From: Apostichopus parvimensis
Taxonomy: Eukaryota; Echinodermata; Holothuroidea; Aspidochirotida; Stichopodidae
Direction: 5' to 3'
NCBI GenBank assembly: GCA_000934455.1
Contig: KN890072.1
Span: 12,685-33,770 of the forward strand
DNA length: 21,086 nt
The notes beneath the pieces were generated by a model. The model did not search any database and had not been told where the DNA came from. It saw only the letters and a program-made list of their open reading frames with translations. Shown in pieces: positions 10,301 through 21,033 of the stretch. Numbering within the stretch: position 1 is the stretch's first letter; every line of letters begins with the position of its first letter. The position numbers were made by a program, and so were the translations under genes.

Positions 10301-13300
10301 AAGGACTATCCCTTGACCACCATCTGCTTCCTGTATATAACAGCTACAGTTATATCTAGGTATACATTCATCATCGTCGTCCATCAAGAACCCATCGGGG
10401 CAAACGCATGTGGGTGTATCACTGCATGATGCTGTGCAGTTAGGGTCAGCACATGAACCTTCGCATTTACAATCGTTGAAAATCTTGTTAGTAGGACACC
10501 ACTGGAAGTATGTATCTGGAAGAGGAATACCCAAAACAGTGAGGAGTATTAGCTCATTGGTTAACGACTTAAAGTTTTCAAGTCCAGCCGCCCTATCGCC
10601 AAGACTTGTTTAGTTTTACTTACGAAATTCTTGCAAATGAAGAATCTAAAGCTGTTTCTACTTGGTTATTTCAACTTCATAGTTCCTAAATTGTCTTAAC
10701 ATATGTAAATTCAATGTTTGTAAAGAAAGAAAAGGAGTGTAAAAACAACAAAGAATACAACAAGCTTATCCCTTCCCGAAAGTCGTGTCGTAGTCTGCGG
10801 TAAATGGCACACGATGGTAGCTCAGGTAAAACCTGGTCTTCGGAAATTACTCATTGAAACGACAAACAAACTTAGGTATAGAATGAAGTCACATTCCACT
10901 AACACCACTGTCAGGTAACGCGTCAGAAATTCAACAATGTAGCACGAAGGCATAGTTTACTACCTACCTGCTTCTCCGGTATACTCTCCAGTACTGATTA
11001 ATTTGTAATGACTGAAGCGGTCACTGATTCGAAAGGTTGCATATGTCACGAAGAATGACAAACCGGACGCTGTAGTCAGGTCCATACGAAGTTGATATTT
11101 CTTCTGGTTGGTGATGTACGATATCTTCTCATTGCCGAGCCAAAATTCTTGAGAGAGAAAACCAAACCCATTTTCATATTCTTCCCACGAACGATTAAAG
11201 TTGATTGATGCGTCGTGCCTTCGCTGTATGACCTGTTGATTTAATATTAAAATAATTATCTTATTTCTTCAGTGATCAATTAACAAAGTGTTACAATATT
11301 CCACTGCTGCTATTAAACCACAAGACAACCAAGTATCATTTGGATATGAACAAGTATTGCAACATGGCAAAGGCACTGTTTGTAAACCTACGTACCGTCC
11401 ATCCACCATCACCGAGACTGTTGTTACAATATACTTCGAAAGGTTCAATATAACCGTCTGGTTTGATGACGTAAACACCATCGACACTAGAAGATGAACA
11501 TTGGCTTAGTACTTCAAGGCAATCTCTTGGGTACTCAGCACGTTGATAGAAGAAGAAAGATGACGCTGAAAGGAGACATTGTTACTAAATCAGAATAATC
11601 ATATGAACATATCAAACTTTTCACCGACTAGTTAACAAACTTCGTATACAATGTGCAAGATGAACGTCAGCTAGTGCTTTGTTTGCACAATTTTTCTGCT
11701 TTACAAAGTATTGCATATTTCACAGTGCGCGAGAACCGATAAAGATCAGATAATATCAATGAAAACATAAAGGTTTACAATTCAAAATATATCAACTCGT
11801 TGCCATCATCGCATTTCCTATATCGACTGTGATATACGAATTGGATGTAAATATTTTGAAAATTAGCTTTCTCGTTTGTAAGTTTTTTTACATAAGCGCC
11901 TGTATATCTTGCCTCCTAACTTGTTTTGGTTATTCTATGATGTTACATATTTCTTCCAAACAAAAGGTTTATTGTGTTAAAACACTGCCAAGTATAAAAA
12001 TTGTCACTATGGAGTGACGAAAAAATCTCAAATGTAATACCGACACGAATCAAGAAAAGACTGGGAAAAAAGTCGTCGCAATATCACCCGCCTAAATTTT
12101 TACCAAAAAAAAAAACTTTTAAGGAGTATGAAATGACATAAGATTCGACGTCCAGATAAATCAAATACTGGTAGTTGTCACAGTTAGAAGACCAAATTGA
12201 AATTCCTAAAAAGCTTGAGTAATTATATACATAATGAATGGTAATAACGTTGACTAGTCAAGATAATAAACTATATTGTTATTGATATTAAAGATTGAGC
12301 ACAATCGACAATGTTTAACAATATCAGCTCAAAAGCCGCTTTCATATAAAATATCAGAAAACTTACCGGAACTTTCATCACGAACGTCACTTTGAAGGTG
12401 AGGCTAAAACATAAAACACAACCATATCTTGTTTTAATTGTTTATTAAAACCATTATAATACAAACAATAACGACAAAAACACATGGTAATTATATAGTC
12501 TGTACTAAAAATAATGGCTTTACAGGCTTATATTCAGCCTAATTTGTAGCTGATTAAGTTTAGTTCGGCTTCGTGTAGTCTATTTTTGTAACTAAATTTG
12601 GCTGGTTTCCACTCCTCTTCCTTAAAATAATAAACTGTATTTCATTTTCCTTTGAGTAATAAAGACTCTCACATAACACCGATACGGTAAACTTGAAAAG
12701 TATTATATCAAATTAGTGTGATATAAACAGAGCAGCATTTGTTATTAAAAAAAATTATTTCAGAACGGGAAGGTGTGGAATGATCACGAGAAATTCTTAA
12801 TCTGTCAACAGTTCTGATTCTAAAAAAAAACATCAATTATGATTGTTATTCATAACTGGAAGTAAAGTAGTATACCTGTAACGTCAAACTGTATTAATCT
12901 TAGACAGTTTACTATAAACATTATTTGTACAGACAAGTTGAACGGTGCGATCCCAAAGTGCTCTTACGTTTTTCAAATTGTAATATTGTAAATCTAATAC
13001 TTATGTATGAATTGAACATTACATCACAGAGTGTTTTAAAGTTTTAAAAGTGTAACACCTTTCAATTGATGAAATCATCAAGTCAATATAAAAGTGTATG
13101 TAAATTTGTTACTTTCATCCCCGCCAATAATTAATAAAACTGACTTTCCTTTAAACCAAACGGCTTCCTTCAATAAATATTAATGACATTTAATTTCATA
13201 CTTCAACATATGCTCAAGCATTTTATTTACGTTAACGTTCAATGAAGTTTAGCATAAACTTGCTATGCTGTTGACAAGTAAACTTTTAGTTTTTAAATTA

Positions 13301-16201
13301 TTCGCTAATTTCATTGATCCTTTTGCGAATCCTATGTGAATTACAGCAGTCTAAAGGAGTTATTGAAGTACCTATAACTATATTATCATAAAGAAATATA
13401 AGAAATCAAGTATTCTTACAAAAGTCATTTCTAACCTTCGTAGTCTTCCAAACAGTAGAAATAATATGCGGTGAATCACCGTTAGATTTATCGTGGAACA
13501 AACGTAATCGTCACAATTTATGAATTCAAATTTAGTCTTACTTGTTAATATCTATTTGTCAAGCTGTGGTTCCTTTTCCTATACCGTTAGCCTAAATGTG
13601 GCATATAATTGCTGTTTGTGCTACATTTGATGAATTTAAATCAAAACGAAAACAGTACGATAACGGTAAAGAATTGAAATTGTAGAGTAGTTGAAAGCTT
13701 GGAATAATTGTTAAAGAAATAGGAATTGGGACATTTGTATATTTTTCATATTAAGGAAGTTATTAATAATGAATATTAAAAACTAACGTTCAGAATTCAA
13801 CACCAACTGAGCAAATGCGAACAAATAGATGTTTATGTTTGACCAAAACTGTACCATTTTGTTAATATTATAGGCGTTAAAACGATACTTTGCTTATTTG
13901 TCTTTACACTTCATTCTAAAAATTTAAAGTCATTGTAAAATATAATGATTAAATGTTCTATACACATATAATGGTTTTAAAGGTTTTTATACGGTGTATA
14001 CGTCTATGGAGAAGCTGTATAACAGTTTTGTTATCTGTTTTAGAAAATCAGTTACAGCTATGCTGCTGTTGGCCTTGCGTTGCTAGGAAAAAATAATAAA
14101 AAAATATGACTGGTTATTATGATCAAGATTAATTTAATTTGAGTAATAGCAGCGAGGTTTGGACAAATTAACTACTAATCTTCAAATAATATTTTCAGTA
14201 ATATTTTCACTAATCTTCAAATAATATTTTCAGTTGAACGGATTGGAAACTTACAATTTCGTTTGCGGTTAAAGACTGAAACATAGAAGATTATCGTAGA
14301 TGGCTACATTAAGACTTTGTTTATGAACTCATGATAACGGAAATTGGTGGAATATCTTGAAGTCGTTCAACTTATGCTCTTAACGGTTTAGGACCTTACG
14401 ATATCCTATACACTGAGAATGCAAAAGCAGCACTCTAAATAAATGTAAATTACCAAGGATATGATATTCCTAGTAAAAATATTATTACGATACGTCTTTA
14501 CGATTTACCTCGTAATCTCAAAACAACAAAGTTTATTTTCCATGATTGACTATCAGTTGAAATATTGAAGAGTAATTTGTAAATATGGTTCATGAGTAAA
14601 CGAGTGGCTTTGGGTATCCCATTTTATAGACCAACAAATTCAATTTTGTACTCAATATTTCATAAGAGAAATAGATCAATTGGAATAAATTAAAAACATA
14701 AAAATTATTAAATAAGTCTCATCGGTTTCTTCATTTGTTGAAAGAAGTAGAAAGCGTTCTACTGTGATCAATCTTAAAATAATTTCGTAAAATATTTTTC
14801 GTTAAACGGTTACATTTTCGTTTGCGTTTAAAGACTAAAACATAAGAACATTGTCATAGATGGTAACTTAACGCACTTTGTGTTAGATTTCATGATAAAG
14901 GAAATTGGAGGAATATCTTAAAGTGGTTCAACTCTTTTGAGGACATTACGATATCCTATACACTGATAATGTGAATGCAGCAAATCTAAGTAAATGTAAA
15001 CTACTAGAAATTTTGTCGGAGGGATAGGATGAAATATATTCCTAGTAAAAATTTTATTACGATAAGTCTTTATCATAAACCTTGTAATTTCAAACAAAGT
15101 ATATCTTCCATTATTGGAACTCGGTATTTACTGTCATAAAAAAATCTGAACGTTGACTATCAGTTGAAATATTGAAGAGTAATTTCAAATTGGTTCATGA
15201 GTAAACGAAAGGGTTTGGATATCCAATTTTGTAAACCAACTAAATCAATTTTGTCTTTAATATTGCATGAGAGATATAGATTAAATTAGAATACATTATC
15301 GTTATTTTAAGACGAGTTTCGCTATTATGTTTTTATTTTTCATAAATGATATATATACTGACCCTATCAACATAATAACAAAAGTCAAGTAACATTGTTT
15401 TAGTGGAGGTGATGGATGTTTTTACAATTACATCGTTACATTTAGTTTACAGTGAATAGCTAACCATTGCCCTCGTTTTAAAGAAGTGTTTAAAATGCAT
15501 AGTTTAATTAACGAACTTGAAGGGAGCATGAAAGCTGATTAAATTTCAGTTTTCATCTGACTTATACATCAGCTCGGCAAATAAGTGTGACCTGTTTACC
15601 TCTTTTGAATATTTTACAGTAAAATATGTTTTTATACAAATTAAAAAAAAAAAAATTCTTCTTTTCTTCTTTTCAAAATTATGTTTTTTTTTCAAATGTA
15701 CTTGATTTTTAGATTCGTTCTAATCAGTTTGATTGTACATTGATTGACGGAGAAAACTGAAATTCACAATATGAGTATATTTTTTGTTTTACACTAAAAC
15801 TACGAGAGAGTTACAAAGAAACTTGTAATTGACAATATTTTAAACATTTGTTTTAAAGTTAATAAATCGGGATAAATGTTGTTATCTATCTAGAGATTGA
15901 TCTACGAGCTTCCGAGGTTACATCTTATTAATCTATAAAAGCGAATGGACTGGAATATCAATATATATATCAATAATGAACATAAACAATTTCCAGCTGT
16001 TCTTCTTACGAAATATAAAGAATATATGTACATATACAAAGTAGATTTAAGTTTTAATTTTTTTTAAAGTATCGATTGAACTTAGAAGAAACAGAAAAAG
16101 AAAACACTTACCCCTCCTTGCGAAGAGACACTGCTTGAGATAGAAATAATAAAAAACAGAGAGGTTAAACCTCCAAGATGTTGTCTAATCATATTCAACA
16201 T
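7115..16201 (-). CDS. Secreted FReD-TIL-EGF-FReD protein, complete eight-exon gene
   Basis: Spliced gene with coding exons 16201-16112, 12403-12367, 11565-11396, 11232-10968, 10515-10298, 10024-9719, 9259-8992 and 7365-7115. The lengths sum to 1605 nt, giving 534 residues plus TGA. Seen directly: signal peptide (1-~27), fibrinogen-type segment (about 57-188, starting YPRDC), ten-cysteine TIL domain (194-244), VWC/TILa-like stretch overlapping an EGF-like module (283-317), and a complete fibrinogen-related domain (about 324-532) with DRDND at 468-472 and its last cysteine pair at 479 and 495. All introns are GT-AG and junction phases match (0,1,0,1,0,0,1). The family is extracellular; FReD proteins such as ficolins, tachylectins and FREPs bind acetylated or other glycans, often in innate immunity. 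The precise ligand is unknown. FReD-1 lacks its C-terminal exon, which is odd. Several N-glycosylation sequons are present (for example NSS, NRS). The exon model comes from reading splice sites, not from transcript data. Confidence 0.87.
7366..8991 (-). other. Intron 7 of the complete gene
   Basis: The 1626-bp intron lies between GTGAGT and TTCCATAG. Two minus-strand open frames (8233-8514 and 8561-8830) occur here, but neither resembles a domain I know. No second fibrinogen C-terminal exon is visible. Confidence 0.75.
8992..9259 (-). CDS. Exon 7: middle of fibrinogen domain 2
   Basis: Acceptor TTACAG, donor GTGAGT, phases 0 in and 1 out, the same as exon 4 (268 versus 265 nt). It reads VFQRRVDSSLSFFRVWDEYR, EGFG, DGNFWLGNDKL and YELRIELES, ending SSTV plus the first base of a glycine codon. 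These are clear fibrinogen-domain signatures. It is homologous to exon 4, though the two have diverged substantially at protein level, so they are an old duplication rather than a recent copy. Confidence 0.91.
9260..9718 (-). other. Intron 6 of the complete gene
   Basis: 459 bp, GTATGT to TTACAG. It holds AT-rich simple sequence (AATAATAATAAT near 9640) and an A run near 9474-9485. Nothing else seen. Confidence 0.8.
9719..10024 (-). CDS. Exon 6: VWC/TILa-like and EGF-like modules, start of fibrinogen domain 2
   Basis: Acceptor TCACAG, donor GTATGT, phase 0 at both ends. The first part (GEVYVNSSCTKRCSCNSG) has the spacing of TILa/VWC repeats that normally follow TIL domains. Cysteines at residues 283, 289, 295, 304, 306 and 317 fit the EGF pattern, with CYCNTGYTGDGVQC as the classic EGF tail. 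The exon then enters the second fibrinogen domain at VDCGRLRG (residue 325), with EVVCDDTDGGGWL at its end. The intron after GGWL is in the same position and phase as after GGWT in FReD-1. Confidence 0.88.
10298..10515 (-). CDS. Exon 5: TIL (trypsin inhibitor-like) cysteine-rich domain
   Basis: Acceptor TTCCAG, donor GTAAGA, phases 1 in and 0 out. The exon encodes WCPTNKIFNDCKCEGSC, then CVCPDGF and DECIPRYNC, giving exactly ten cysteines from residue 194 to 244 with the CxCPxGF and C(I/V)P...C signatures of the TIL family. TIL domains occur in protease inhibitors and in large extracellular proteins (zonadhesin, IgGFc-binding protein, von Willebrand factor), so inhibition is possible but not implied here. 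The exon continues with a CSCY segment that leads into the VWC/TILa-like part of exon 6. Confidence 0.87.
10516..10967 (-). other. Intron 4 of the complete gene
   Basis: 452 bp, GTAGGT to TTCCAG. This is where the missing C-terminal exon of FReD-1 would be expected. I searched it for the DRDND, WW and cysteine-containing segments and found none. A degenerate tRNA A-box-like sequence (TTAGCTCATTGGTTAACGA) is at 10549-10567. Confidence 0.75.
10968..11232 (-). CDS. Exon 4: middle of fibrinogen domain 1
   Basis: The exon begins VIQRRHDASINFNRSWEEYE and continues through GFGFLSQEFWLGNEKI to STGEYTGEA, followed by donor GTAGGT in phase 1. These are the VIQRR.D...F.R.W..Y..GFG...EFWLGN hallmarks of the family. 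The next part expected in a fibrinogen domain (HNG..F.T.DRDND and the last two cysteines) is not in the following intron or exon; the reading frame goes straight into a TIL domain. FReD-1 in the full-length product therefore lacks the usual calcium site and binding-pocket region. Confidence 0.9.
11396..11565 (-). CDS. Exon 3: start of fibrinogen domain 1
   Basis: Acceptor TTTCAG, donor GTACGT, phases 1 in and 0 out. It encodes YPRDCLEVLSQC, GVYVIKPDG, PFEVYC and DGGWT, the standard opening of a fibrinogen C-terminal domain: the first cysteine (residue 58), the GVY.I.PDG strand, the partner cysteine in EVYC, and GGWT immediately before VIQRR. An extra cysteine in LSQC is present, as in some invertebrate FREPs. 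The intron after GGWT (between T and VIQRR) falls at the same place as that in FReD-2. Confidence 0.9.
11566..12366 (-). other. Intron 2 of the complete gene
   Basis: 801 bp, GTAAGT to TTTCAG, AT-rich. The plus-strand open frame at 11829-12017 has no recognisable features. Nothing else supportable. Confidence 0.72.
12367..12403 (-). CDS. Exon 2: 37-nt linker microexon
   Basis: The short exon lies between a TTTTAG acceptor and a GTAAGT donor. In the only frame that joins exon 1 (phase 0) to exon 3 (phase 1) it reads PHLQSDVRDESS plus the first base of an alanine codon. It gives an acidic and polar linker between the signal peptide and the first fibrinogen segment. The exon is too short for homology evidence; support rests on the two strong splice sites and on phase agreement. 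Confidence 0.72.
14177..14232. repeat. Short direct repeat in intron 1
   Basis: TAATCTTCAAATAATATTTT occurs twice, about 34 bp apart, just at the left edge of the 560-bp duplication. Confidence 0.85.
14200..15325. repeat. Local tandem duplication of about 560 bp in intron 1
   Basis: Unit A (about 14200-14730) and unit B (about 14765-15325) align throughout in the same order: TTTCGTTTGCG, ACGATATCCTATACACTGA, ATTCCTAGTAAAAAT, GACTATCAGTTGAAATATTG and GGTTCATGAGTAAACGA occur in both. Identity looks near 80 percent with indels; unit B has an extra stretch around 15118-15150. It is older than the long duplication by this measure. No coding potential or terminal structure seen. Confidence 0.87.
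16112..16201 (-). CDS. Exon 1: start codon and signal peptide
   Basis: The exon encodes MLNMIRQHLGGLTSLFFIIS followed by a Ser-rich stretch ending SQGG, then the donor GTAAGTG. Two in-frame ATGs exist, at 16201 and 16192; both have A at -3, and an in-frame TAA lies 15 nt upstream of the first. I chose the first because it is conserved in the paralogous exon at 943-1032. The basic start, the hydrophobic core LTSLFFIISI and the small polar residues that follow are typical of a cleaved secretion signal. The exon ends in phase 0, matching exon 2, which lies 3.7 kb away. Confidence 0.83.
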
Positions 16202-16440
16202 CGTCAAAGCAAGTTACGTCTTAAAGGCTGAAGTTGAAATGCAGTCTGAGAGTATTTGACGCCGTCTGATCCATACGAGAATTGACTAAAGGTTAGTACA
16301 GTGGTGGTGAGAAACCTTTGACGTACTGTACCGTGAATTAATTGATCGGTCGACAGATGATATGATCATGTATTTCAGAAGGAAGCTATTACTTCATTTC
16401 ACATCCACATGGCACCATAGCACCACGATACTTTTTAGTC
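16202..16440 (-). promoter_or_regulatory. Conserved proximal upstream region of the complete gene
   Basis: Counterpart of 1033-1260 and expected to contain the 5' UTR and promoter of the FReD-TIL-EGF-FReD gene. Only a few substitutions and one single-base insertion separate the first 130 bases of the two copies. A transcription start cannot be placed from sequence alone. Confidence 0.45.
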
Positions 16441-17798
16441 CTTAAAAGGATTGTGTGTCATTATTTTAACTTCTGAGCATGCTATCATTGACTTTAAACT
16501 ACGTTTTACGATACTTCCGGCACAGTGATATACTAAATTTACCTAACTGCTGTAGTCTAAAAAGAAACAGAAAAACAGGGGAAACTATTTCTAGGTTTTC
16601 TTTTTAAGACAAGATAGATTAGATGGAAAATGTATGGGTCACTAAATATTCCGTACTGTTTATAACTCTGCCGGGAATTAGGTTAAGTTAACGTACTAAC
16701 AGGGGGCCTAGGCTATTGTGTGATCACACAGTGTAGCAATTTACCCCCCCCCCCCCCCGAACAGCCTACACGCACACCAGTCAGTCTAGCTTCCCCGTTT
16801 TGGTCTTAACTGTCGCCACAAAACACTACTTCAGGTTTATTAGAAAATTAGGTAAAAGTTCTACATTCTTTAATATTTTTGAGAACCAGAAAAACCCCGA
16901 CTCTCAATTTAGAAAGTAAAATTTCAACTTAAAAAATAGAGTAAACTTAAGGGTTATATTTTGATCCTAAAGAGAAGTTTAATCGTTAACCATGTGTATG
17001 TGATATAATCATTGAATAGGATTACTGCCAAAAACCGCTTAAAGACAAGATAAAAGGTAAGATCAATACGACGATATTCCTCTATCTTTTAGGTTTCCAC
17101 ACTAGAGTTCTGCTCCCTTGTCGGCCAAAAATGAAACAATAACAAACAAAAAACAGAAAAATAAACAACAGACAAATATAAACACTGCTTTAGACCTCGG
17201 AACAAATTGTTCAACCGTCGAAGGTGCATGAGAAATAATGGAAGTGTATAATAAAAATAGTAATAATTGGCCGATAGAAATAGGCGAGACAAAAATTGAC
17301 TGACAAGACTGAATTCCTTGTGCATTCTAAATTCAATACCGTTTCACTGACAAATAATCCAACAGAACCATATGTTGAGGAAGGACGCCATTTTCGGCCA
17401 CCCTGGTTATGCCTGGTGCGTTTTTCCAGGTGCCAAGAATACGAGGAAGTTAACCACGTGGCGATTAACGTAGAAGTCACGTTGATCGCTACTGTCATAT
17501 ATAAAAATTGTGTAATTACCTGAATATGCAAGTTATGTATGCGTTAAAGACTACATTTATTAAGCTAATATCTGACATGAATACCCTATAGAGGCCTAGT
17601 ATATACAAATTCGTTGATCATATGCCATCAAATACAAATTATACCAGTAAATTAGGACCTAATGTATAGGATCTGATTTCGTATTGTATACTTTCGTATT
17701 CACTGTTTCCATATTAATGCATTTCTTCTAAACCTATGGATGCTCATAAAAACCTTCAAACGGTTGTAATAAAAGTTATTTATCATTCCTACGGCTAC
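16441..17798. other. Upstream spacer, right copy, no gene seen
   Basis: Aligns with 1261-2736. It contains a longer C run (about 16744-16758) and a stretch around 16606-16662 absent from the other copy. Open frames at 17089-17531 on both strands are not intact in the left copy. Confidence 0.6.
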
Positions 17799-17828
17799 AG
17801 TCTGGTTCAAATAGTCTGGTTCAAATTG

Positions 17829-18067
17829 TGTAGTGATAGCTCAGTGGTTAACGCCGGTGCCTTCCAATCATGAGGTCCCCGGTTCGAGTCACTCTAAGAT
17901 TCATGTATGTCGTCCAGTTACAGAATTGTTGACAATTGACAATTCATAATTATGGACGTTAAATATAAATCTAAGAGACTGACTTCGGTCAGCTTGCGGC
18001 TTTGATAAGCCAATGAGGCTTCTTCGGCGAGTTCCTGCTTGCAGGAGGATCTAAAATACAAATACAT
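17829..18067 (+). mobile_element. tRNA-derived SINE-like element, right copy
   Basis: Same element as 2769-3005 at the equivalent place, with a better A box (GATAGCTCAGTGGTTAACGC) and B box at 17881-17892. The three stem-loops are retained at 17979-17992, 17998-18011 and 18033-18046. The shared location means it was inserted before the long duplication, not independently. Confidence 0.7.
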
Positions 18068-21033
18068 ATTGCTTGGCCGGAATGCTTAATCCAAATCGAT
18101 ATATTCTGCATATCAGGAATAAGTTACTTGCAGTAAGTCGAGTCTCTAACCCTTATTTTTTGTTCATATCGTTGTTCATGTCATTTTTCCATACAGCTGA
18201 TCACTACTCTCTAGTAGAGATTATTTTCGTTATGTTTATTCATGTTATTCGGGTCTTCAATGATCTGTATTACTCTTTATGTACTATTAATTTGTTAATT
18301 TAAGGTATATTTACTGGATAAATTGATATTGTATAGTTCACCAGAAAAAAAAGGTTAACTGAATATACTGAAATTTATCTTGAAAGGAATTTGGCAAGTT
18401 CACAAAGTCTTAATGACCCGTGACCAGTACGACGATGATGAGAAATTCCAGAAAGTATTTCCAGCTGAATAAACTGTACACTTTACTTTAGGAAACACTT
18501 GCTAATTAAAAAATGCATGGTTTACTTCGCCGAAGGACATCTTGCGTTTAAATGGAGAAATTACATTTTACATTTCACAAGAGTCACTGTTAAGATTTTA
18601 CTCATCATGTAGCAGATTTTATCATTTATTCTTTGATGGAGCTAGAAGGGATGTAAGAGATCGTTAGTCGATAATTCATGTTTCCCCGATAACAAATAAA
18701 GTACATTCATGTGTACATTGCATAAAGGCCAGGCAGGTACATTTATCTATACATTGCATACCGGCCAGGCAGTGAACGATGTTACCAGTGTAAATCAGTG
18801 ATGCCTTAACAGAAAGGCTCCGTTTCATTTTTATTGATATGACTGAAGGAATTGATGCATATGAGATGAGCATTGTCGGTGCTATTGTTTTGTTGATACA
18901 TCCACTAAGCAGTTACTGGTGGAGCAAAATCATAAGTTTGCCCAGTCTCCAGATTTAAGCGTTGGTAACGGAGGGGAAGGGAAGGGAGACATCCCCCATT
19001 CTGTCCAATCAAATAAGTTTTATAGAAGGTAAATATGGTTTGCTTAGGTAAGTGCTAATTTCAGTTTTGGAGGACAATTCTGTCAAGCAGTTTGCCAACA
19101 ATTAATTTATTGAAAGTCAATACGACTAAAAAGTCATACTTCATATAATAATCACTATATTTCATATTTTAGAACCCTTGTCAGAGGGCTGAATTTTTGT
19201 CAACAAACAAAACCTATTGTTTACTTTTGTTTTAATTTGTTTACTATCGATTTCCTTCTTGTTTCCGTTTATTCCACTTGTTTCTCTTTGTTTCCCTTGC
19301 TTGCAAAGTTTGCCCAATTATTACCCTACGTTTCTCATTATTTTTGCTTTTCCCTATTGTTTCCAATTGTTCATCTGTGATCATTTTACAGCTACAGAAA
19401 TTATAATTGTTATTGTCTCAGAGTATTTTTCAATACAGAGGATGTCGATATAATCAACATCTTACTTCAACGTTTAGTCAAATTACAAACAAACGCCAAA
19501 ACAAATCAGATGAGAAAACATTTGTACTTATTTCTGAGATTTTACTTTACTTTGACTTCTATTTTCGCCACTTAATGTACCAGCGGCACGGGCACTGATT
19601 TACTGATCGACATAACACGTTGAATGTTGCATTAACCAATCAACCATTTTTTTAACTATTCTTTTTAGATAATTTTTTCTATAAATAACATTCACACGCT
19701 GTTATGTTAATTAATTTAAGTAATACAATATTTCCACACCTTCTATAACAAAAGTCTTATTTGTTCAACCTAGCTCAGTGACTTTGATATTGTTGAAGTT
19801 AAAAAAAATCACTAGATGAAAATGGAATCAACGAAATATATTCCTTTATTAGCAAAATTGTCCAGATGCGGCCACCAGCTTGTGAGATATGGTTATGGAT
19901 TACTGTGCAGAAAGGCTTGTGTTGCGGTGAAGGGGTTGGGGTAGGTCAAAGAAGCTTTGCCACAGATAATTACCAATAGCTTCTTTTACTTATTTCTTCA
20001 AACTTTTGCTTTGTTTGTGGGTAGTATTGAAAGATTGCTGACGTTAACTAAACAACAGTTTATTAGCAAACCTTTCATGTATTTTTGGCATGCATATTTT
20101 CTCTTCAATGTGAGGAAATGCTATTGCACATGAAAACCTATACGACTAAAATGTAAACGTTATAAAACTTGGCTGCACAAGACCTTCTGCTTAATTTGTA
20201 ATCAAAGAAAGTGCCTCTTTCTAGGGTTTGATGAATAAGTGGTGTGAGAGTGGGGTTCTTGAATGCAAACCCTCATACACCAGCGTGGATTTATACCAGG
20301 ATCTGTTGCTGGGCTACAAAGGGGTGCGGGGAGGGTTTATACAGTCCAGGGCCAGTCGTCAACAAGGGACCCGGGGAAATGTCAGATATAGAAGAACATG
20401 TTCTCATTTTCATTATGTGTATTGGTACATGAAGACTTCGCTAAGGGGTCGAGATCTCCAGACTATACCTTGTTGATTGCGATTGCCAAATTGTAGAAAC
20501 ACTGCTAACCTTCCTCCTAACATCATAGAATCTATATAAACATGTTACGTTAGTACCTTTTCCCTAAATAGTCTAAAATGGTTCACCGTCTCAGATCAAA
20601 GGTTAAAACAAAATACAACTGACATCATCTCATACACGTATGATCACAAATGTGAAATAATGAATCAGCTTGTTTTGAAGTTATAGACACGGAAGGTCTT
20701 GACAATGTATAATGAAAAGAGGGCGCTGTTTCAGCACAACACGTATTTATGTCAGCTCTCTGAACCACTACTATTTAGTTAATGTATTAATTACCTTCTC
20801 ATAAAAGATAACTAGTATAATATGTTACTTCATTGTTCGACTTTGTTTAAAAAAAAAATTAGTAGCCGAAGCCAGTTGACTGATTAAATATTTTATGTTC
20901 TGAATAATTTGAAATAAGCAAATCATTTATGTGTTATCCCTAATTACACGGTGTGCAATCCATAGTGGTCTCTAACTTGTGCCTTCTCTTTCCCCGCTTG
21001 GAAAAGGAAGGTTGTATAGGTATCGTCACTAAT
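18068..21033. other. Upstream spacer, right copy, no supported gene
   Basis: Aligns with 3006-5972. Small open frames shared in part with the left copy (18073-18303, 18676-18873, 20228-20476) end differently because of stops or indels, as expected of non-coding DNA. About 27 bp near 5665-5690 of the left copy are missing here. Confidence 0.6.

Larger units (their letters stand above)
12404..16111 (-). other. Intron 1 of the complete gene
   Basis: 3708 bp, GTAAGTG to TTTTAG. The part from 15442 onward is shared with the left end of the window; the part before it is not represented elsewhere here. It contains a local tandem duplication (14200-15325). No exon-like open frame was recognised between 12404 and 15441. 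Confidence 0.7.

Noticed and set aside
10549..10590. tRNA A-box-like and B-box-like words in intron 4
   Set aside because: The two boxes are too close together and no anticodon arm lies between them, so only a degraded relic or chance is likely.
17211..17531. Minus-strand open frame of 106 codons upstream of the complete gene
   Set aside because: The equivalent left-copy region does not keep the frame, and no domain is recognisable.
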